From contig DATKRG010000045.1 in assembly GCA_035532275.1 (NCBI GenBank), forward strand, positions 1 through 45,699: DNA of 45,699 nt, read 5' to 3'. The DNA comes from UBA9676 sp035532275. GTDB lineage: Bacteria; Actinomycetota; Actinomycetes; Streptosporangiales; Streptosporangiaceae. This document shows, in pieces, positions 16,418 through 25,323 of the stretch; the first letter of the stretch is position 1; each line of letters starts with the position of its first letter. Under the pieces are notes generated by a model that saw only the letters and a program-made list of their open reading frames with translations, had not been told where the DNA came from and searched no databases. The translations under genes were made by a program, and so were the position numbers.

Positions 16418-17416
16418 ATGGAACACCGCCATCTGGGCCGCAGCGGCCTGAAAGTCAGTGAGATCGCCTACGGCAACTGGATCACGCACGGCTCGCAGGT
16501 GGCGGAGGAGGCGGCCAGGACGTGCGTCGAGGCGGCACTCGACGAGGGCGTGACCACCTTCGACACCGCTGACGTCTACGCCGGGACGCGGGCCGAGGAG
16601 GTGCTCGGGCGCGCGCTGCGCGGCGTCCGGCGCGAGTCGGTGGAGATCTTCACCAAGGTGTACTGGCCGACCGGGACCGGGCCGAACGACAGCGGGCTGT
16701 CCCGCAAGCACATCATGGAGTCGGCGCACGCGTCGCTGCGGCGGCTGCAGACCGACTACGTGGACCTGTACCAGGCGCACCGGTTCGATCACGAGACGCC
16801 GCTGGAAGAGACCCTGCGCGCCTTCGACGACCTGGTCCGCCAGGGGAAGGTGCTCTATGTCGGGGTCTCGGAATGGCGGGCCGAGGAGATCGCCGCTGGC
16901 CTGGCGATCGCGGGTGAGATGGGCCTTGACCGCATCGTCTCCAACCAGCCGCAGTACAACATGATCTGGCGGGTCATCGAGTCTGAGGTCATCCCCCTGT
17001 GCGAGAGGGAGGGGATCGGCCAGGTCGTCTGGTCACCCATCGCGCAGGGCGCGCTCACCGGCAAGTACCTGCCCGGCGGCACGGCCCCGGCCGGCTCGCG
17101 GGCCACCGACCCGAGCGGGTCCGCCTTCATCAAGGGCTACCTCACCGACTCCATCCTCGGCCGGGTGCAGCAGCTCAGGCCGGTCGCTGACGAGGCCGGG
17201 CTGAGCCTGGCCGGGCTGGCGGTCGCATGGGTGCTGCAGAACCCGAACGTGTCCGCGGCCATCGTCGGCGCGACCCGGCCCGAGCAGGTGCGGGAAAACG
17301 TGCGCGCCGCCGGCGTCCGGCTCGGCCCGGATCTGATGAGCAGGATCGATGAGATCCTGCGCCCCGAGATCAAACGCGACCCCGCGCTGACCGCGAGCCC
17401 CGCCGAGCGTCCCTGA
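16418..17416 (+). CDS. Aldo/keto reductase
   Basis: NADPH-dependent carbonyl reductase of the AKR superfamily, close in pattern to the Kv-beta/YghZ group. Of 332 residues, the catalytic tetrad is complete: Asp49, Tyr54 (DTADVYAG), Lys80 (FTKVYWP) and His121 (QAHRFDH). Cofactor-binding motifs SNQPQYN and AIVGATRPEQVREN are present. The ATG follows AAGG by 8 bp. It lies 48 bp after the DUF3043 gene and converges with a small conserved gene. Substrate unknown. Confidence 0.93.
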   Translation: MEHRHLGRSGLKVSEIAYGNWITHGSQVAEEAARTCVEAALDEGVTTFDTADVYAGTRAEEVLGRALRGVRRESVEIFTKVYWPTGTGPNDSGLSRKHIMESAHASLRRLQTDYVDLYQAHRFDHETPLEETLRAFDDLVRQGKVLYVGVSEWRAEEIAAGLAIAGEMGLDRIVSNQPQYNMIWRVIESEVIPLCEREGIGQVVWSPIAQGALTGKYLPGGTAPAGSRATDPSGSAFIKGYLTDSILGRVQQLRPVADEAGLSLAGLAVAWVLQNPNVSAAIVGATRPEQVRENVRAAGVRLGPDLMSRIDEILRPEIKRDPALTASPAERP

Positions 17417-17423
17417 CCCGGCG

Positions 17424-17633
17424 TCAGCCGTCGGGGTGCAGGCTCATCGGGCCGTATTCGGTCCTGCTCTCTTCCAGCAGCGTCACCTGGTCCACGCCCG
17501 CCTCCAGCAGCCCCCGCCAGCTTTCGCCGAGCCAGGTCTCAGCATCACTCTGGCTGCCGAAGCTCTCCTTCGGCAGGTCCCTGGACGGGGCCGGGGTCCC
17601 GTCCGCCTTCTCGAACCGCCAGGTCCAGGCCAT
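17424..17633 (-). CDS. Small conserved actinobacterial protein (69 aa)
   Basis: A 69-residue protein beginning MAWTWRFEKADG and ending EYGPMSLHPDG, with SDAETWLGESWRGLLEAG in the middle. I recall similar short proteins in many actinobacterial genomes, always unannotated. The ATG at 17633 follows GGAGGCTGCGACGAC, which supports this start over longer open frames. It converges with the aldo/keto reductase, 7 bp apart. Function unknown. Confidence 0.82.
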   Translation of the reverse strand: MAWTWRFEKADGTPAPSRDLPKESFGSQSDAETWLGESWRGLLEAGVDQVTLLEESRTEYGPMSLHPDG

Positions 17634-17775
17634 GTCGTCGCAGCCTCCTCGGTGTATGCCCAGGACACGCCCTAGCGACCCTAGCCGACCGGGCATCCCG
17701 GCCGGCCCTGGCGCGCTCCACCGGTGCGGGTGGCCAGCCGCCGGCCGGCCCGGAACGCAGCACGCAATGTTCACC

Positions 17776-17817
17776 GATCCGGGATTGCTCACCGAAGATC
17801 CGGGATTGCTCACCGAA
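17776..17817. repeat. 21-bp exact tandem duplication upstream of the PfkB kinase gene
   Basis: A 21-bp unit beginning GATCCGGGATTGCTCACC is present twice without mismatch (17776-17796, 17797-17817). A related TTCACCGA just before suggests a decayed third copy. It lies about 115-155 bp before the kinase start. A further palindrome GGTTTTAACC is at 17848-17857. The copies could be regulator sites two turns apart or a neutral duplication. Confidence 0.9.
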
Positions 17818-17929
17818 CGCCACGAGCCGGGCTCGCCCACCGTGTTAGGTTTTAACCCGCTAGCCGTGCGCCCCGGGGGCGGCAGCGGCCGCGTCGCCGA
17901 GCCCGTCCAGTGATCAAGGTGGTGACGAC

Positions 17930-18817
17930 ATGACGCGCATTGTCGTCGTTGGTGATCTGATGACCGATACGGTCGCCCACGCGGAGCTTCCCCTGGCCAA
18001 GGGGAGCGACACTCCGGCCACCGTGACCATGCACGGCGGCGGCTCGGGTGCCAACATCGCGGCCTGGCTGGCCGTGGACGGCGCCGAGGTGGCGTTCGTG
18101 GGGCGGCGCGGCGCCGACATCGCCGGGCGCAACCGCGACATGGAGCTGATGGGCTACGGCGTGGACGCCCGGCTGGTGATGGACCCCGAACGGCCGACCG
18201 GCACGTGCGTGGTGATGGTGACCCACAAGGGCGACCACACCATGATGTCCGACCCGGGTGCCAACGCCGCTCTGTCCGCCGACGACCTGCCCAAAGACCT
18301 CTTCGTGCCCGGATCCCACCTGCACGTGTCCGGCTACACGCTGCTGAACGAGGGTTCCCGGCCAGCCGCCGCGGCCGCCATCGAGCGGGCACAGCAGGCC
18401 GACATGACCATATCGGTGGACGGTGCCTCCGCCGCCCCGCTGGAGCGGGTGGGCGCCGAGCCGTTCCTGGACCTCACCAGCGGCGCCACCTTGCTCTTCG
18501 TGAACGGCGCACAGGCCGGCGTGCTGACCGGCCGGGACGACCCGGGGCAGGCGATCAGGGTGCTGACCGCCTGGTATCCGCAGGTAGTGGTGAAGCTCGG
18601 GCCGGACGGCGCCATGTTCGCCAACGGGCGGGAACCGGTCCGGGTGCCCGCGCTCCCGCTGGAGAAGTTCGTGGACGGCACCGGCGGCGGCGACGCGTTC
18701 TGCGCCGGGTTCCTCCCGTCCTGGCTGGACAAGAAGCCGACCACCGAAGCGCTGGCCAGCGGATGCCGGCTGGCAGCGCGTGCGCTGGCGCTGGTCGGTG
18801 CCCGCCCGCTGCTCTGA
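17930..18817 (+). CDS. PfkB-family sugar kinase
   Basis: Ribokinase-fold kinase of 295 residues. Motifs: GDLMTDT at the N-terminus, GGGSGANIA (36-44) for sugar binding, and the active site DGTGGGDAFCAGF with catalytic Asp255. In the usual DTTGAGD motif the middle Ala is replaced by Gly. The ATG follows AAGGTGG. A short-chain dehydrogenase gene starts 4 bp after its stop, so the two form an operon that may process a sugar acid or sugar alcohol. The true substrate cannot be read from sequence. Confidence 0.9.
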   Translation: MTRIVVVGDLMTDTVAHAELPLAKGSDTPATVTMHGGGSGANIAAWLAVDGAEVAFVGRRGADIAGRNRDMELMGYGVDARLVMDPERPTGTCVVMVTHKGDHTMMSDPGANAALSADDLPKDLFVPGSHLHVSGYTLLNEGSRPAAAAAIERAQQADMTISVDGASAAPLERVGAEPFLDLTSGATLLFVNGAQAGVLTGRDDPGQAIRVLTAWYPQVVVKLGPDGAMFANGREPVRVPALPLEKFVDGTGGGDAFCAGFLPSWLDKKPTTEALASGCRLAARALALVGARPLL

Positions 18818-18820
18818 CGG

Positions 18821-19597
18821 GTGAGCGCGGCCTTCTTCGACGACCTGTTCTCCCTGACCGGCCGGGTCGCGCTGGTCACCGGGGGCAGTTCGGGCATCGG
18901 CCGGGCCATGGCCGGCGCGCTGGCCCGGGCGGGCGCCCGGGTGGTGGTGCTGGCCCGTGACGAGCAGGCGCTGGCCGGCACCGTCGAGCACCTGCAGGCA
19001 GCCGGCTGCCAGGCCGCCTGGGTCAGCGCCGACCTCGCCAGCCGCGAGTCCGCTGAGCGCGGCGCCGCCGCGGCGGCCGGGCATTTCGGCGAGCCGGACA
19101 TCGTCGTGAACGCGGCCGGCCTCAACCTCCGCCCGCCGCTGGCCGCCCTCACGCTGGCCGGCTGGGACCAGCTCATGGCGGTGAACCTCACCGCCCCGTT
19201 CCTGCTCTGCCAGCGCTTCGGGCCCCCGATGGCCAGCCGCGGGTGGGGCCGGATCATCAACGTCGCCTCCCAGCAGGCGATCCGCGCGTTCGGCAACAGC
19301 GGCGGCTACGGCGCCGCCAAGGGCGGCCTGGTCTCCCTGACCCGATCCCAGTCCGAGGCCTGGGCGCCCCACGGCGTCTGCTGCAACGTCATCGCCCCCG
19401 GCTTCGTCGCCACCCCGCTCACCGCCGAGGTCGCCAGCGACCCGGTACGCTCCGCGGCCCTGGCCGCCCGCACCATGATCGGCCGCAACGGCGAACCCGC
19501 CGACTTCGAAGGCATCGCCGTCTTCCTGGCCAGCCACGCCAGCGCCTACGTCACCGGCCAGCTCATCTGCATAGACGGCGGCTTCTCCGCCACCTGA
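18821..19597 (+). CDS. Short-chain dehydrogenase/reductase
   Basis: Classical SDR of 258 residues. Cofactor loop TGGSSGIG (20-27), NAAG (97-100), and catalytic Ser150, Tyr163 and Lys167 (YGAAK) are all present; the C-terminus ends in ICIDGGFSAT as in gluconate 5-dehydrogenase-like enzymes. It starts at a GTG 4 bp after the PfkB kinase stop. Oxidation of a sugar acid that the kinase then phosphorylates, or the reverse, would fit; this is inference. Confidence 0.9.
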   Translation: MSAAFFDDLFSLTGRVALVTGGSSGIGRAMAGALARAGARVVVLARDEQALAGTVEHLQAAGCQAAWVSADLASRESAERGAAAAAGHFGEPDIVVNAAGLNLRPPLAALTLAGWDQLMAVNLTAPFLLCQRFGPPMASRGWGRIINVASQQAIRAFGNSGGYGAAKGGLVSLTRSQSEAWAPHGVCCNVIAPGFVATPLTAEVASDPVRSAALAARTMIGRNGEPADFEGIAVFLASHASAYVTGQLICIDGGFSAT

Positions 19598-19694
19598 GCA
19601 CCCGTGGCCTCCCGCCCCCCACGCGCGCCCGACCGGGACCAACATGGCGCGCCACGGGCACGCGTTCTGCATGGTGGGGGTTTCAGGCGGCACA

Positions 19695-22250
19695 ATGGCG
19701 GACATGGCCCGACGCACCACGACAACCCCGCCTCCCGAGGACTTCGAGGAGAACATCCTCGACATCGACGTCGCCGAGGAGATGCGGGGCAGCTACCTCG
19801 AATACGCCTACTCGGTCATCTACCAGCGCGCCCTGCCGGACGCCAGGGACGGCCTGAAACCCGTTCAGCGCCGGATCCTCTACCAGATGAACGAGATGGG
19901 CCTGCGCCCCGACCGCGGCCATGTCAAGTGTGCCCGGGTGGTGGGCGAGGTGATGGGGCGGCTGCACCCGCACGGTGACAGCGCCATCTACGACGCGCTG
20001 GTCCGGATGGCGCAGCCGTTCGCGATGCGGCTGCCGCTGGTGGACGGGCACGGCAACTTCGGCTCGCTCGGCGGCGACGACGCCCCGGCCGCGATGCGGT
20101 ACACCGAGGCCCGGCTGACCGCGGCGGCGATGGAGATGGTGGCCTCGATCGACGAGGACACGGTCGAGTTCCAGCCGAACTACGACGGCACCGAGATCCA
20201 GCCCGAGGTCCTTCCCGCGGGCCTGCCCAACCTGCTGGTGAACGGCGCCTCCGGGATCGCGGTCGGGATGGCGACCAACATGGCGCCGCACAACCTCGGC
20301 GAGGTGATCGCCGCGGTCCGGCACCTGATCGCCAGCCCCGAGGCCACGCTGGACGAGCTGATGCGGTTCGTGCCCGGCCCGGACCTGCCGACCGGGGGCA
20401 AGATCGTGGGCCTGGACGGGATCCGGGACGCCTACGAGACCGGCCGGGGCATCTTCCGCACCCGGGCTGCGGCCAGGGTGGAGAAGATCACGCCGCGGCG
20501 GACCGGGATCGTCGTCACCGAGCTGCCCTACGGCGTCGGCCCGGAGAAGGTGATCGCCCGGATCAAGGACCTGGTGCAGGCCAAGAAGCTGGCCGGGATC
20601 TCCGACCTGAAGGATCTCACCGACCGGCACCACGGCCTGCAGCTGGTGATCGAGATCCGCAACGGCTTCCACCCCGAGGCGGTGCTTGACGAGCTGTACC
20701 GGCTGACGCCGATGGAGGAGACGTTCGGCATCAACAACGTCGCCCTCGTCGACGGCCAGCCGCGGGTGCTGGGCCTGCGCGAGCTGCTGCAGATCTACGT
20801 CGACCACCGCATCGAGGTGGTCCGCCGCCGCAGCGAGCACCGCCGCCGCAAGCGCGCCGACCGGCTGCACCTGGTCGACGGCCTGGTGATCGCCTTGCTG
20901 AACATCGACGAGGTCATCCAGGTGATCCGGGCCAGCGACGACGCCGCCGCGGCCAAGGAGCGGCTGATGTCGGTGTTCGACCTGACCGCCATCCAGGCCC
21001 AGTACATCCTGGACACCCCGCTGCGCCGGCTGACCCGCTACGACCGGCTGGAGCTGGAGCGCGAGCGGGAGACGCTGCAGGCCGAGATCGCCGAGCTGAC
21101 CGCGATCCTGGAGTCGCCCGAACGCCTGCGCGAGATGGTCTCCAGCGAGCTGGCCAGTGTGGCCGAGCGGTTCGCCGACCCCCGCCGGACGGTCCTGCTG
21201 GAGGGCAGCGGCGCGGCCAGGACCGCTGCCGTGCCGCTGGAGGTGGCCGACGATCCGTGCCTGGTGCTGCTGTCATCGGCCGGGCTGATGGCCAGGACCG
21301 CCACCCAGCCGGCCGAAGGCCAGGACCACGGCGAAACCGGCCCGGGAACGGCTGCCCCCGGCCCGCGGGCGGCCCACGACGCCATCGTCGCATCGGTGGC
21401 GTCCACGGCGCGTGGCACGATCGCGGTCGTCACCTCGCTGGGCAGGCTGATCAGGCTCGGCGTGCTGGAGATCCCCGCGCTGCCGCCGAGTGCGCACTCC
21501 CCCAGCCTGGCTGGCGGCGCGCCGGTCGGCGAGTTCGTGTCACTGGCGCCGGGCGAGAGTGTGGCCGGGCTCGCGGCCACGGACACGGCAGGCGCTGGGC
21601 TGGCGCTGGGAACGGCCAGCGGGGTGGTCAAGCGAGTGGCCCCCGACTACCCGGCCAGCGCCACCGAGTTCGACGTGATCGCCCTCAAGGAAGGCGACCG
21701 GGTGGTCGGCGCCGTCCAGCTCACCAGCGAGGACCAGGACCTGGTGTTCATCACCAGCGACGCACAGCTGCTGCGGTTCGGCGCGTCAGCGGTCCGGCCG
21801 CAGGGCCGGGCCGCCGCCGGGATGGCGGGTATCCGGCTGGCCGCCCGCGCGTCGGTGATCTGGTTCGGGGCGGTCACACCGGGCAGGGCGGGCAGCGCCG
21901 CCGGCGGTGACCCGGTCTTCCCGGGCGGCGAGCCGGCGGCCGGGGTGGTCGTCGCGACCGTGGCCGGCACCACCGGGGCGCTGCCGGGCACCGGCGCGGC
22001 GACCGTGAAGGTGACCCCGTACGCGGAGTACCCAGCGAAGGGGCGTGCGACCGGCGGGGTGCGATGCCACCGGCTCCTCAAGGGCGAGGACGCGCTCGTG
22101 CTCGCCTGGGCCGGGCCAGCGCCCGCACGCGGCGCGACCGACGCCGGGGTGGCGGTGGACCTGCCGCCGGCCGACGGCCGCCGGGACGGCTCCGGCACCC
22201 GGGTACGCCAGCCCCTGGCCGCCCTGGGCGGCCTGGCACCGCCCGGCTAA
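19695..22250 (+). CDS. parC: DNA topoisomerase IV subunit A
   Basis: DNA cleavage-rejoining subunit of the decatenating type II topoisomerase. I use the ATG at 19695 (851 residues, AGGCGG 4 bp upstream); ATG 19704 is an alternative. The N-terminal breakage domain shows SYLEYAYSVI, DGLKPVQRRILY, GRLHPHGDSAIYDAL and the catalytic Tyr136 (MRYTEARL). The coiled-coil neck (KRADRLHLVDGLVIAL) and a beta-pinwheel C-terminal domain follow. The canonical GyrA box QRRGGKG is absent (QGRAAAG instead), which supports ParC rather than GyrA. parE lies 550 bp downstream on the other strand. Its stop overlaps the stop of the convergent gene. Confidence 0.94.
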   Translation: MADMARRTTTTPPPEDFEENILDIDVAEEMRGSYLEYAYSVIYQRALPDARDGLKPVQRRILYQMNEMGLRPDRGHVKCARVVGEVMGRLHPHGDSAIYDALVRMAQPFAMRLPLVDGHGNFGSLGGDDAPAAMRYTEARLTAAAMEMVASIDEDTVEFQPNYDGTEIQPEVLPAGLPNLLVNGASGIAVGMATNMAPHNLGEVIAAVRHLIASPEATLDELMRFVPGPDLPTGGKIVGLDGIRDAYETGRGIFRTRAAARVEKITPRRTGIVVTELPYGVGPEKVIARIKDLVQAKKLAGISDLKDLTDRHHGLQLVIEIRNGFHPEAVLDELYRLTPMEETFGINNVALVDGQPRVLGLRELLQIYVDHRIEVVRRRSEHRRRKRADRLHLVDGLVIALLNIDEVIQVIRASDDAAAAKERLMSVFDLTAIQAQYILDTPLRRLTRYDRLELERERETLQAEIAELTAILESPERLREMVSSELASVAERFADPRRTVLLEGSGAARTAAVPLEVADDPCLVLLSSAGLMARTATQPAEGQDHGETGPGTAAPGPRAAHDAIVASVASTARGTIAVVTSLGRLIRLGVLEIPALPPSAHSPSLAGGAPVGEFVSLAPGESVAGLAATDTAGAGLALGTASGVVKRVAPDYPASATEFDVIALKEGDRVVGAVQLTSEDQDLVFITSDAQLLRFGASAVRPQGRAAAGMAGIRLAARASVIWFGAVTPGRAGSAAGGDPVFPGGEPAAGVVVATVAGTTGALPGTGAATVKVTPYAEYPAKGRATGGVRCHRLLKGEDALVLAWAGPAPARGATDAGVAVDLPPADGRRDGSGTRVRQPLAALGGLAPPG

Positions 22251-22699
22251 CCGCGCAGCCGGCCCTTCGCGGTGGCCTGGCTGGTCGTGGCCGGGGCGGG
22301 GCTGGTCGTGGCCGGGGCTGGGCTGGTCGTGGCCGGGGCGGGGCTGGTCGGTGGCGGGGCGGGGCTGGTCGGTGGCGGGGCGGGACCAATGGTGGTGACG
22401 GCGGCGGCCAGGGCGGCTATGAGGTCGCGGGGCTTGGCCTGCGGCGCATCGCCGAACTGCCACCAGCGGGCGATGGACATGCCCTTCGGCCCGGGGTCGA
22501 AGATGTTGCCGCGGAAGCAGCCGCCGCGGCTCAGCAGCGTCAGGTCCCGGTCGTCCTCCGCTAAGCCAGCCACGTAGGCGGCGGCATCCAGCAGCGCCGC
22601 CGCGCACCGCGCCGCGCGCACCGGATCCGCCTCGGCGGTGGCGAGCCGCCAGCCTGCCTGAGCGCGGAGGAACTCGGCCACCAGCATCTTCTTCGTCAC
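22247..22699 (-). CDS. Hypothetical protein with Pro/Ala/Thr heptad-repeat tail
   Basis: 150 residues from the GTG at 22699 (an ATG at 22687 is an alternative, 146 residues). Residues 5-100 look like a compact domain, mainly helical, with SRGGCFRGNIFDPGPKGM in the middle. Residues about 105-143 are a low-complexity tail of heptads such as TSPAPAT, encoded by five 21-bp DNA repeats. I do not recognise the domain. Its TAG stop overlaps the parC TAA stop from the opposite strand. It lies downstream of parE on the same strand, 98 bp away. Confidence 0.72.
   Translation of the reverse strand: MTKKMLVAEFLRAQAGWRLATAEADPVRAARCAAALLDAAAYVAGLAEDDRDLTLLSRGGCFRGNIFDPGPKGMSIARWWQFGDAPQAKPRDLIAALAAAVTTIGPAPPPTSPAPPPTSPAPATTSPAPATTSPAPATTSQATAKGRLRG
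22280..22384. repeat. Minisatellite of five 21-bp units
   Basis: Five head-to-tail 21-bp units start at 22280, 22301, 22322, 22343 and 22364. The first three carry GCTGGTCGTGGCC and the last two GCTGGTCGGTGGC, showing two sub-types. Because 21 is a multiple of three, copy-number change adds or removes whole heptapeptides in the minus-strand protein. Confidence 0.95.
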
Positions 22700-22752
22700 T
22701 CGCCGTACACTATCAAGCACGCTCTGTAAACAGGGGTTACCCTTTACGTGTC

Positions 22753-22775
22753 GGCCGGGCGGCGGCCCATTTTTT
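22753..22775 (+). terminator. Short hairpin plus T6 run between parE and the repeat-tail gene
   Basis: GGCCG/CGGCC stem with a GGCGG loop followed by CA and six T on the plus strand. The flanking genes are both minus-strand, so it could only end read-through from parC or antisense transcription. Orientation makes its role uncertain. Confidence 0.3.
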
Positions 22776-22797
22776 CCCCGCTGGTGCCGCGCCGGTG

Positions 22798-25023
22798 TCA
22801 GGCGTCGATGCGGGCCGGATCCAGCTCGGCTGCCCCGCCGACGATGAAGTCCCGCCGGGGTGCCACCTCGCTGCCCATGAGCAGGTCGAACATGGCACTG
22901 GCGGCCGCCGCGTCCTCGATCCTGATCCGGCGCAGCGTCCGGTGCCGCGGGTCCATCGTGGTCTCGGCGAGCTGGGACGCGTCCATCTCCCCCAGGCCCT
23001 TGTACCGCTGCGTGGGCTCCTTCCAGCGCTGGCCCTTGCGCTCGAACTCCAGCAGGGTGCGGCGCAGCTCGCCGTCGGAGTAGGTATAGGTGTACTTCTG
23101 CTGGCCCTTGCGCGGGCTGGCCAGCTCGATCCGGTGCAGGGGCGGGACCGCGGCGAACACCCGTCCCGCGTCCAGCAGGGGACGCAGATACCGGTGGAAC
23201 AGGGTCAGCAGCAGGCACCTGATGTGCGCGCCGTCCACGTCCGCGTCCGACATGAAGATCACCCGCTGGTACCGGGCCGAGTCCAGGCTGAACGAGGCGC
23301 CGGAGCCGGCCCCGATCACCTGGATGATCGCGGCGCACTCGGCGTTCTTGAGCATGTCGGCCAGGGATGCCTTCTGCACGTTAAGGATCTTGCCCCGGAT
23401 CGGCAGCAGCGCCTGGAACTCCGAGCTGCGGGCCATCTTCGCCGTGCCGAGCGCGGAGTCGCCCTCCACAATGAACAGCTCGCTGCGGTCGTCAGCGCTG
23501 CGGCAGTCCACCAGCTTGGCCGGGAGCGCAGAGGCGGCGAGTTCGGACTTGCGCCGCTGGTTGTCACGGTGCTCGCGGGCAGCGATCCGGGCACGGGCGG
23601 CCGAGGCCACCTTCTCCAGCACCGCCCGCGCCTGCTGCTTGCCCGCCCGGCCCCGCGCCTCGAAGAAGGCGCGCAGTTCCGCGGTCACCACCTGGGCCAC
23701 GATCCGGGAGGCGGCCGGCGTGCCGAGGACTTCCTTGGTCTGGCCCTCGAACTGCGGCTCGGGCAGCCGCACGGCGATGACCGCGGTGAGCCCTTCGGCC
23801 ACGTCGTCCTTGACCGCCGGCTCGTCGCCGTTCTTCAGCAGCCGGGCAGCCCGCAGCTGCTCGTTCAGCGTCCTGACCAGCGCCCGCTCGAAACCGGTCA
23901 CATGGGTGCCGCCCTTGGGGGTGGCGATCACGTTGACGAACGACCGGGTCGCCGTGTCGTAGCCGGCCCCCCACCGCAGCGCCACATCGACGGTCAGCTC
24001 ACGCTCCACGTCCGCCGGGGTCAGGTGCCCCTGCTCATCGAGCACCGGGACCGTCTCGGTGAACCGCCCCGACCCCATCAGCCGCACCACGTCGGTGACC
24101 GGTTCCCCGGCCGACAGGTGCGCGCAGAACTCGCTGATCCCGCCGTCGAACCGGAACGACTCCTCGCGGTCCGCGGCGTCCGCGCCGGACGGCGCGGTCA
24201 GCTCGCCGGGCACCTCGGGCAGGCCCTCGGCGGCGGCGACCTCGGTCAGGGTGAGCCCGGCGCCGGCCATTGCGGCCGGCAGGTCCGCACCGGGTGCCCG
24301 CTCGTCCCGGACCCGGATGGTCAGGCCCGGCACCAGGTAGGCGGTCTGCCGTGCCCGCTGCGTGAGAGCGCCGAAACTCCAGCCGGAGTCACGCACGAAC
24401 ACCTGCGGATCGGGCCAGAACCTGGTCCGGGTGCCGGTCACCTTCTTCGCCACCCGGCGCACCTTGCGCAGCCCGGGCTTCGCCGTGAACGGCGCCTTCG
24501 GCCCGTCCCCGGCGAACTCCCCGGGGACGCCCCGGCGGAAGCTGGCCGTCCACTCCTGCCCGTCCCGGTCGACGCTCACGTCCACCCGGGCCGCCAGGGC
24601 GTTGACCACCGACGCCCCCACCCCGTGCAGCCCGCCGGAGGCGGTGTAGGAGCCGCCGCCGAACTTGCCGCCAGCGTGCAGCCTGGTCATCACCAGCTCG
24701 ACCCCGGACAGGCCGGTCTTGGGCTCGATGTCGACGGGAATCCCCCGGCCGTTGTCGCGCACCTCCGCCGACCCGTCGGCGTGCAGCACCACGTCGATGG
24801 CCGTGCAGTGACCCACCAGCGCCTCGTCGACGGAGTTGTCGAAGATCTCCCACAGGCAGTGCATCAGGCCGCGGCTGTCGGTGGAGCCGATGTACATGCC
24901 GGGCCGCTTGCGGACCGCATCCAGGCCTTCCAGCACCGACAGGTGGCGTGCTGTGTAGCCGTCGCTGGCGTGCGCGGCGGCAGGGACCGGCGACCGGGGT
25001 GGGGCGGCGGGTTCGGCAGTCAC
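22798..25023 (-). CDS. parE: DNA topoisomerase IV subunit B
   Basis: ATPase subunit of topoisomerase IV. 741 residues from a GTG with AGGAG 8 bp upstream. GHKL ATPase: Glu59 and Asn63 in WEIFDNSVDEA, DNGRGIPVDI, and the lid GGLHGVGASVVNAL. The transducer domain follows. The TOPRIM domain shows VEGDSALG and DADVDGAH, followed by the C-terminal YKGLGEMD. An extra Ala/Asp-rich stretch (around residues 255-290) interrupts the ATPase-transducer part compared with GyrB. A perfect 9-bp inverted repeat lies just upstream. Confidence 0.95.
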   Translation of the reverse strand: MTAEPAAPPRSPVPAAAHASDGYTARHLSVLEGLDAVRKRPGMYIGSTDSRGLMHCLWEIFDNSVDEALVGHCTAIDVVLHADGSAEVRDNGRGIPVDIEPKTGLSGVELVMTRLHAGGKFGGGSYTASGGLHGVGASVVNALAARVDVSVDRDGQEWTASFRRGVPGEFAGDGPKAPFTAKPGLRKVRRVAKKVTGTRTRFWPDPQVFVRDSGWSFGALTQRARQTAYLVPGLTIRVRDERAPGADLPAAMAGAGLTLTEVAAAEGLPEVPGELTAPSGADAADREESFRFDGGISEFCAHLSAGEPVTDVVRLMGSGRFTETVPVLDEQGHLTPADVERELTVDVALRWGAGYDTATRSFVNVIATPKGGTHVTGFERALVRTLNEQLRAARLLKNGDEPAVKDDVAEGLTAVIAVRLPEPQFEGQTKEVLGTPAASRIVAQVVTAELRAFFEARGRAGKQQARAVLEKVASAARARIAAREHRDNQRRKSELAASALPAKLVDCRSADDRSELFIVEGDSALGTAKMARSSEFQALLPIRGKILNVQKASLADMLKNAECAAIIQVIGAGSGASFSLDSARYQRVIFMSDADVDGAHIRCLLLTLFHRYLRPLLDAGRVFAAVPPLHRIELASPRKGQQKYTYTYSDGELRRTLLEFERKGQRWKEPTQRYKGLGEMDASQLAETTMDPRHRTLRRIRIEDAAAASAMFDLLMGSEVAPRRDFIVGGAAELDPARIDA

Positions 25024-25047
25024 CGGGTGTTCTCCTCAGCAGGTGGC

Positions 25048-25086
25048 GGCCGGTTATCTTACCGGCTGACGGCAGACTAACCGGCC
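25048..25086 (-). promoter_or_regulatory. 9-bp inverted repeat around the presumed parE promoter
   Basis: GGCCGGTTA (25048-25056) and TAACCGGCC (25078-25086) are exact complements 21 bp apart. The spacer contains, read on the minus strand, a TAAGAT that could be the -10 element. It ends 25 bp before the parE GTG. A regulator here would cover the promoter. Confidence 0.4.
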
Positions 25087-25221
25087 CCGCCGACTGCCTG
25101 GTGGAGGCACGCCGCCGGACATAACCTCGCCACCTGGGATAATGCACATATACAGTGGTCAGGACGACAGGTGCGATTCAGAAAGTTCCCGTTCGCTGTT
25201 GGCGTACGTGGCCATGGGATG

Positions 25222-25247
25222 GGAACGTGAGGGTCTGCCTGGGTGTT
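25222..25247 (+). promoter_or_regulatory. Possible SigR/SigH-type promoter
   Basis: GGAAC (25222-25226), 18 bp, then GTT (25245-25247) resembles the actinobacterial oxidative-stress sigma consensus GGAAT-N18-GTT with one mismatch. It lies 77 bp upstream of the small cysteine-rich gene. Such short patterns arise by chance often, so this is tentative. Confidence 0.3.
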
Positions 25248-25323
25248 GGGTAGCGATGTGGAGATGATGAAAAGTACGGACCGGCCGGACCCCCCGCCGG
25301 TGGCACGACGCGAAGGAGGCGAC

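Noticed and set aside
17852..19765. 637-codon minus-strand open frame
   Set aside because: Opposite the PfkB kinase and SDR genes, which show catalytic residues; the frame has none.
22280..22384. CRISPR-like array
   Set aside because: Units are contiguous with no spacers and lie inside a coding frame; it is a minisatellite.
22795..25080. 761-codon plus-strand open frame
   Set aside because: Exact antisense of parE.
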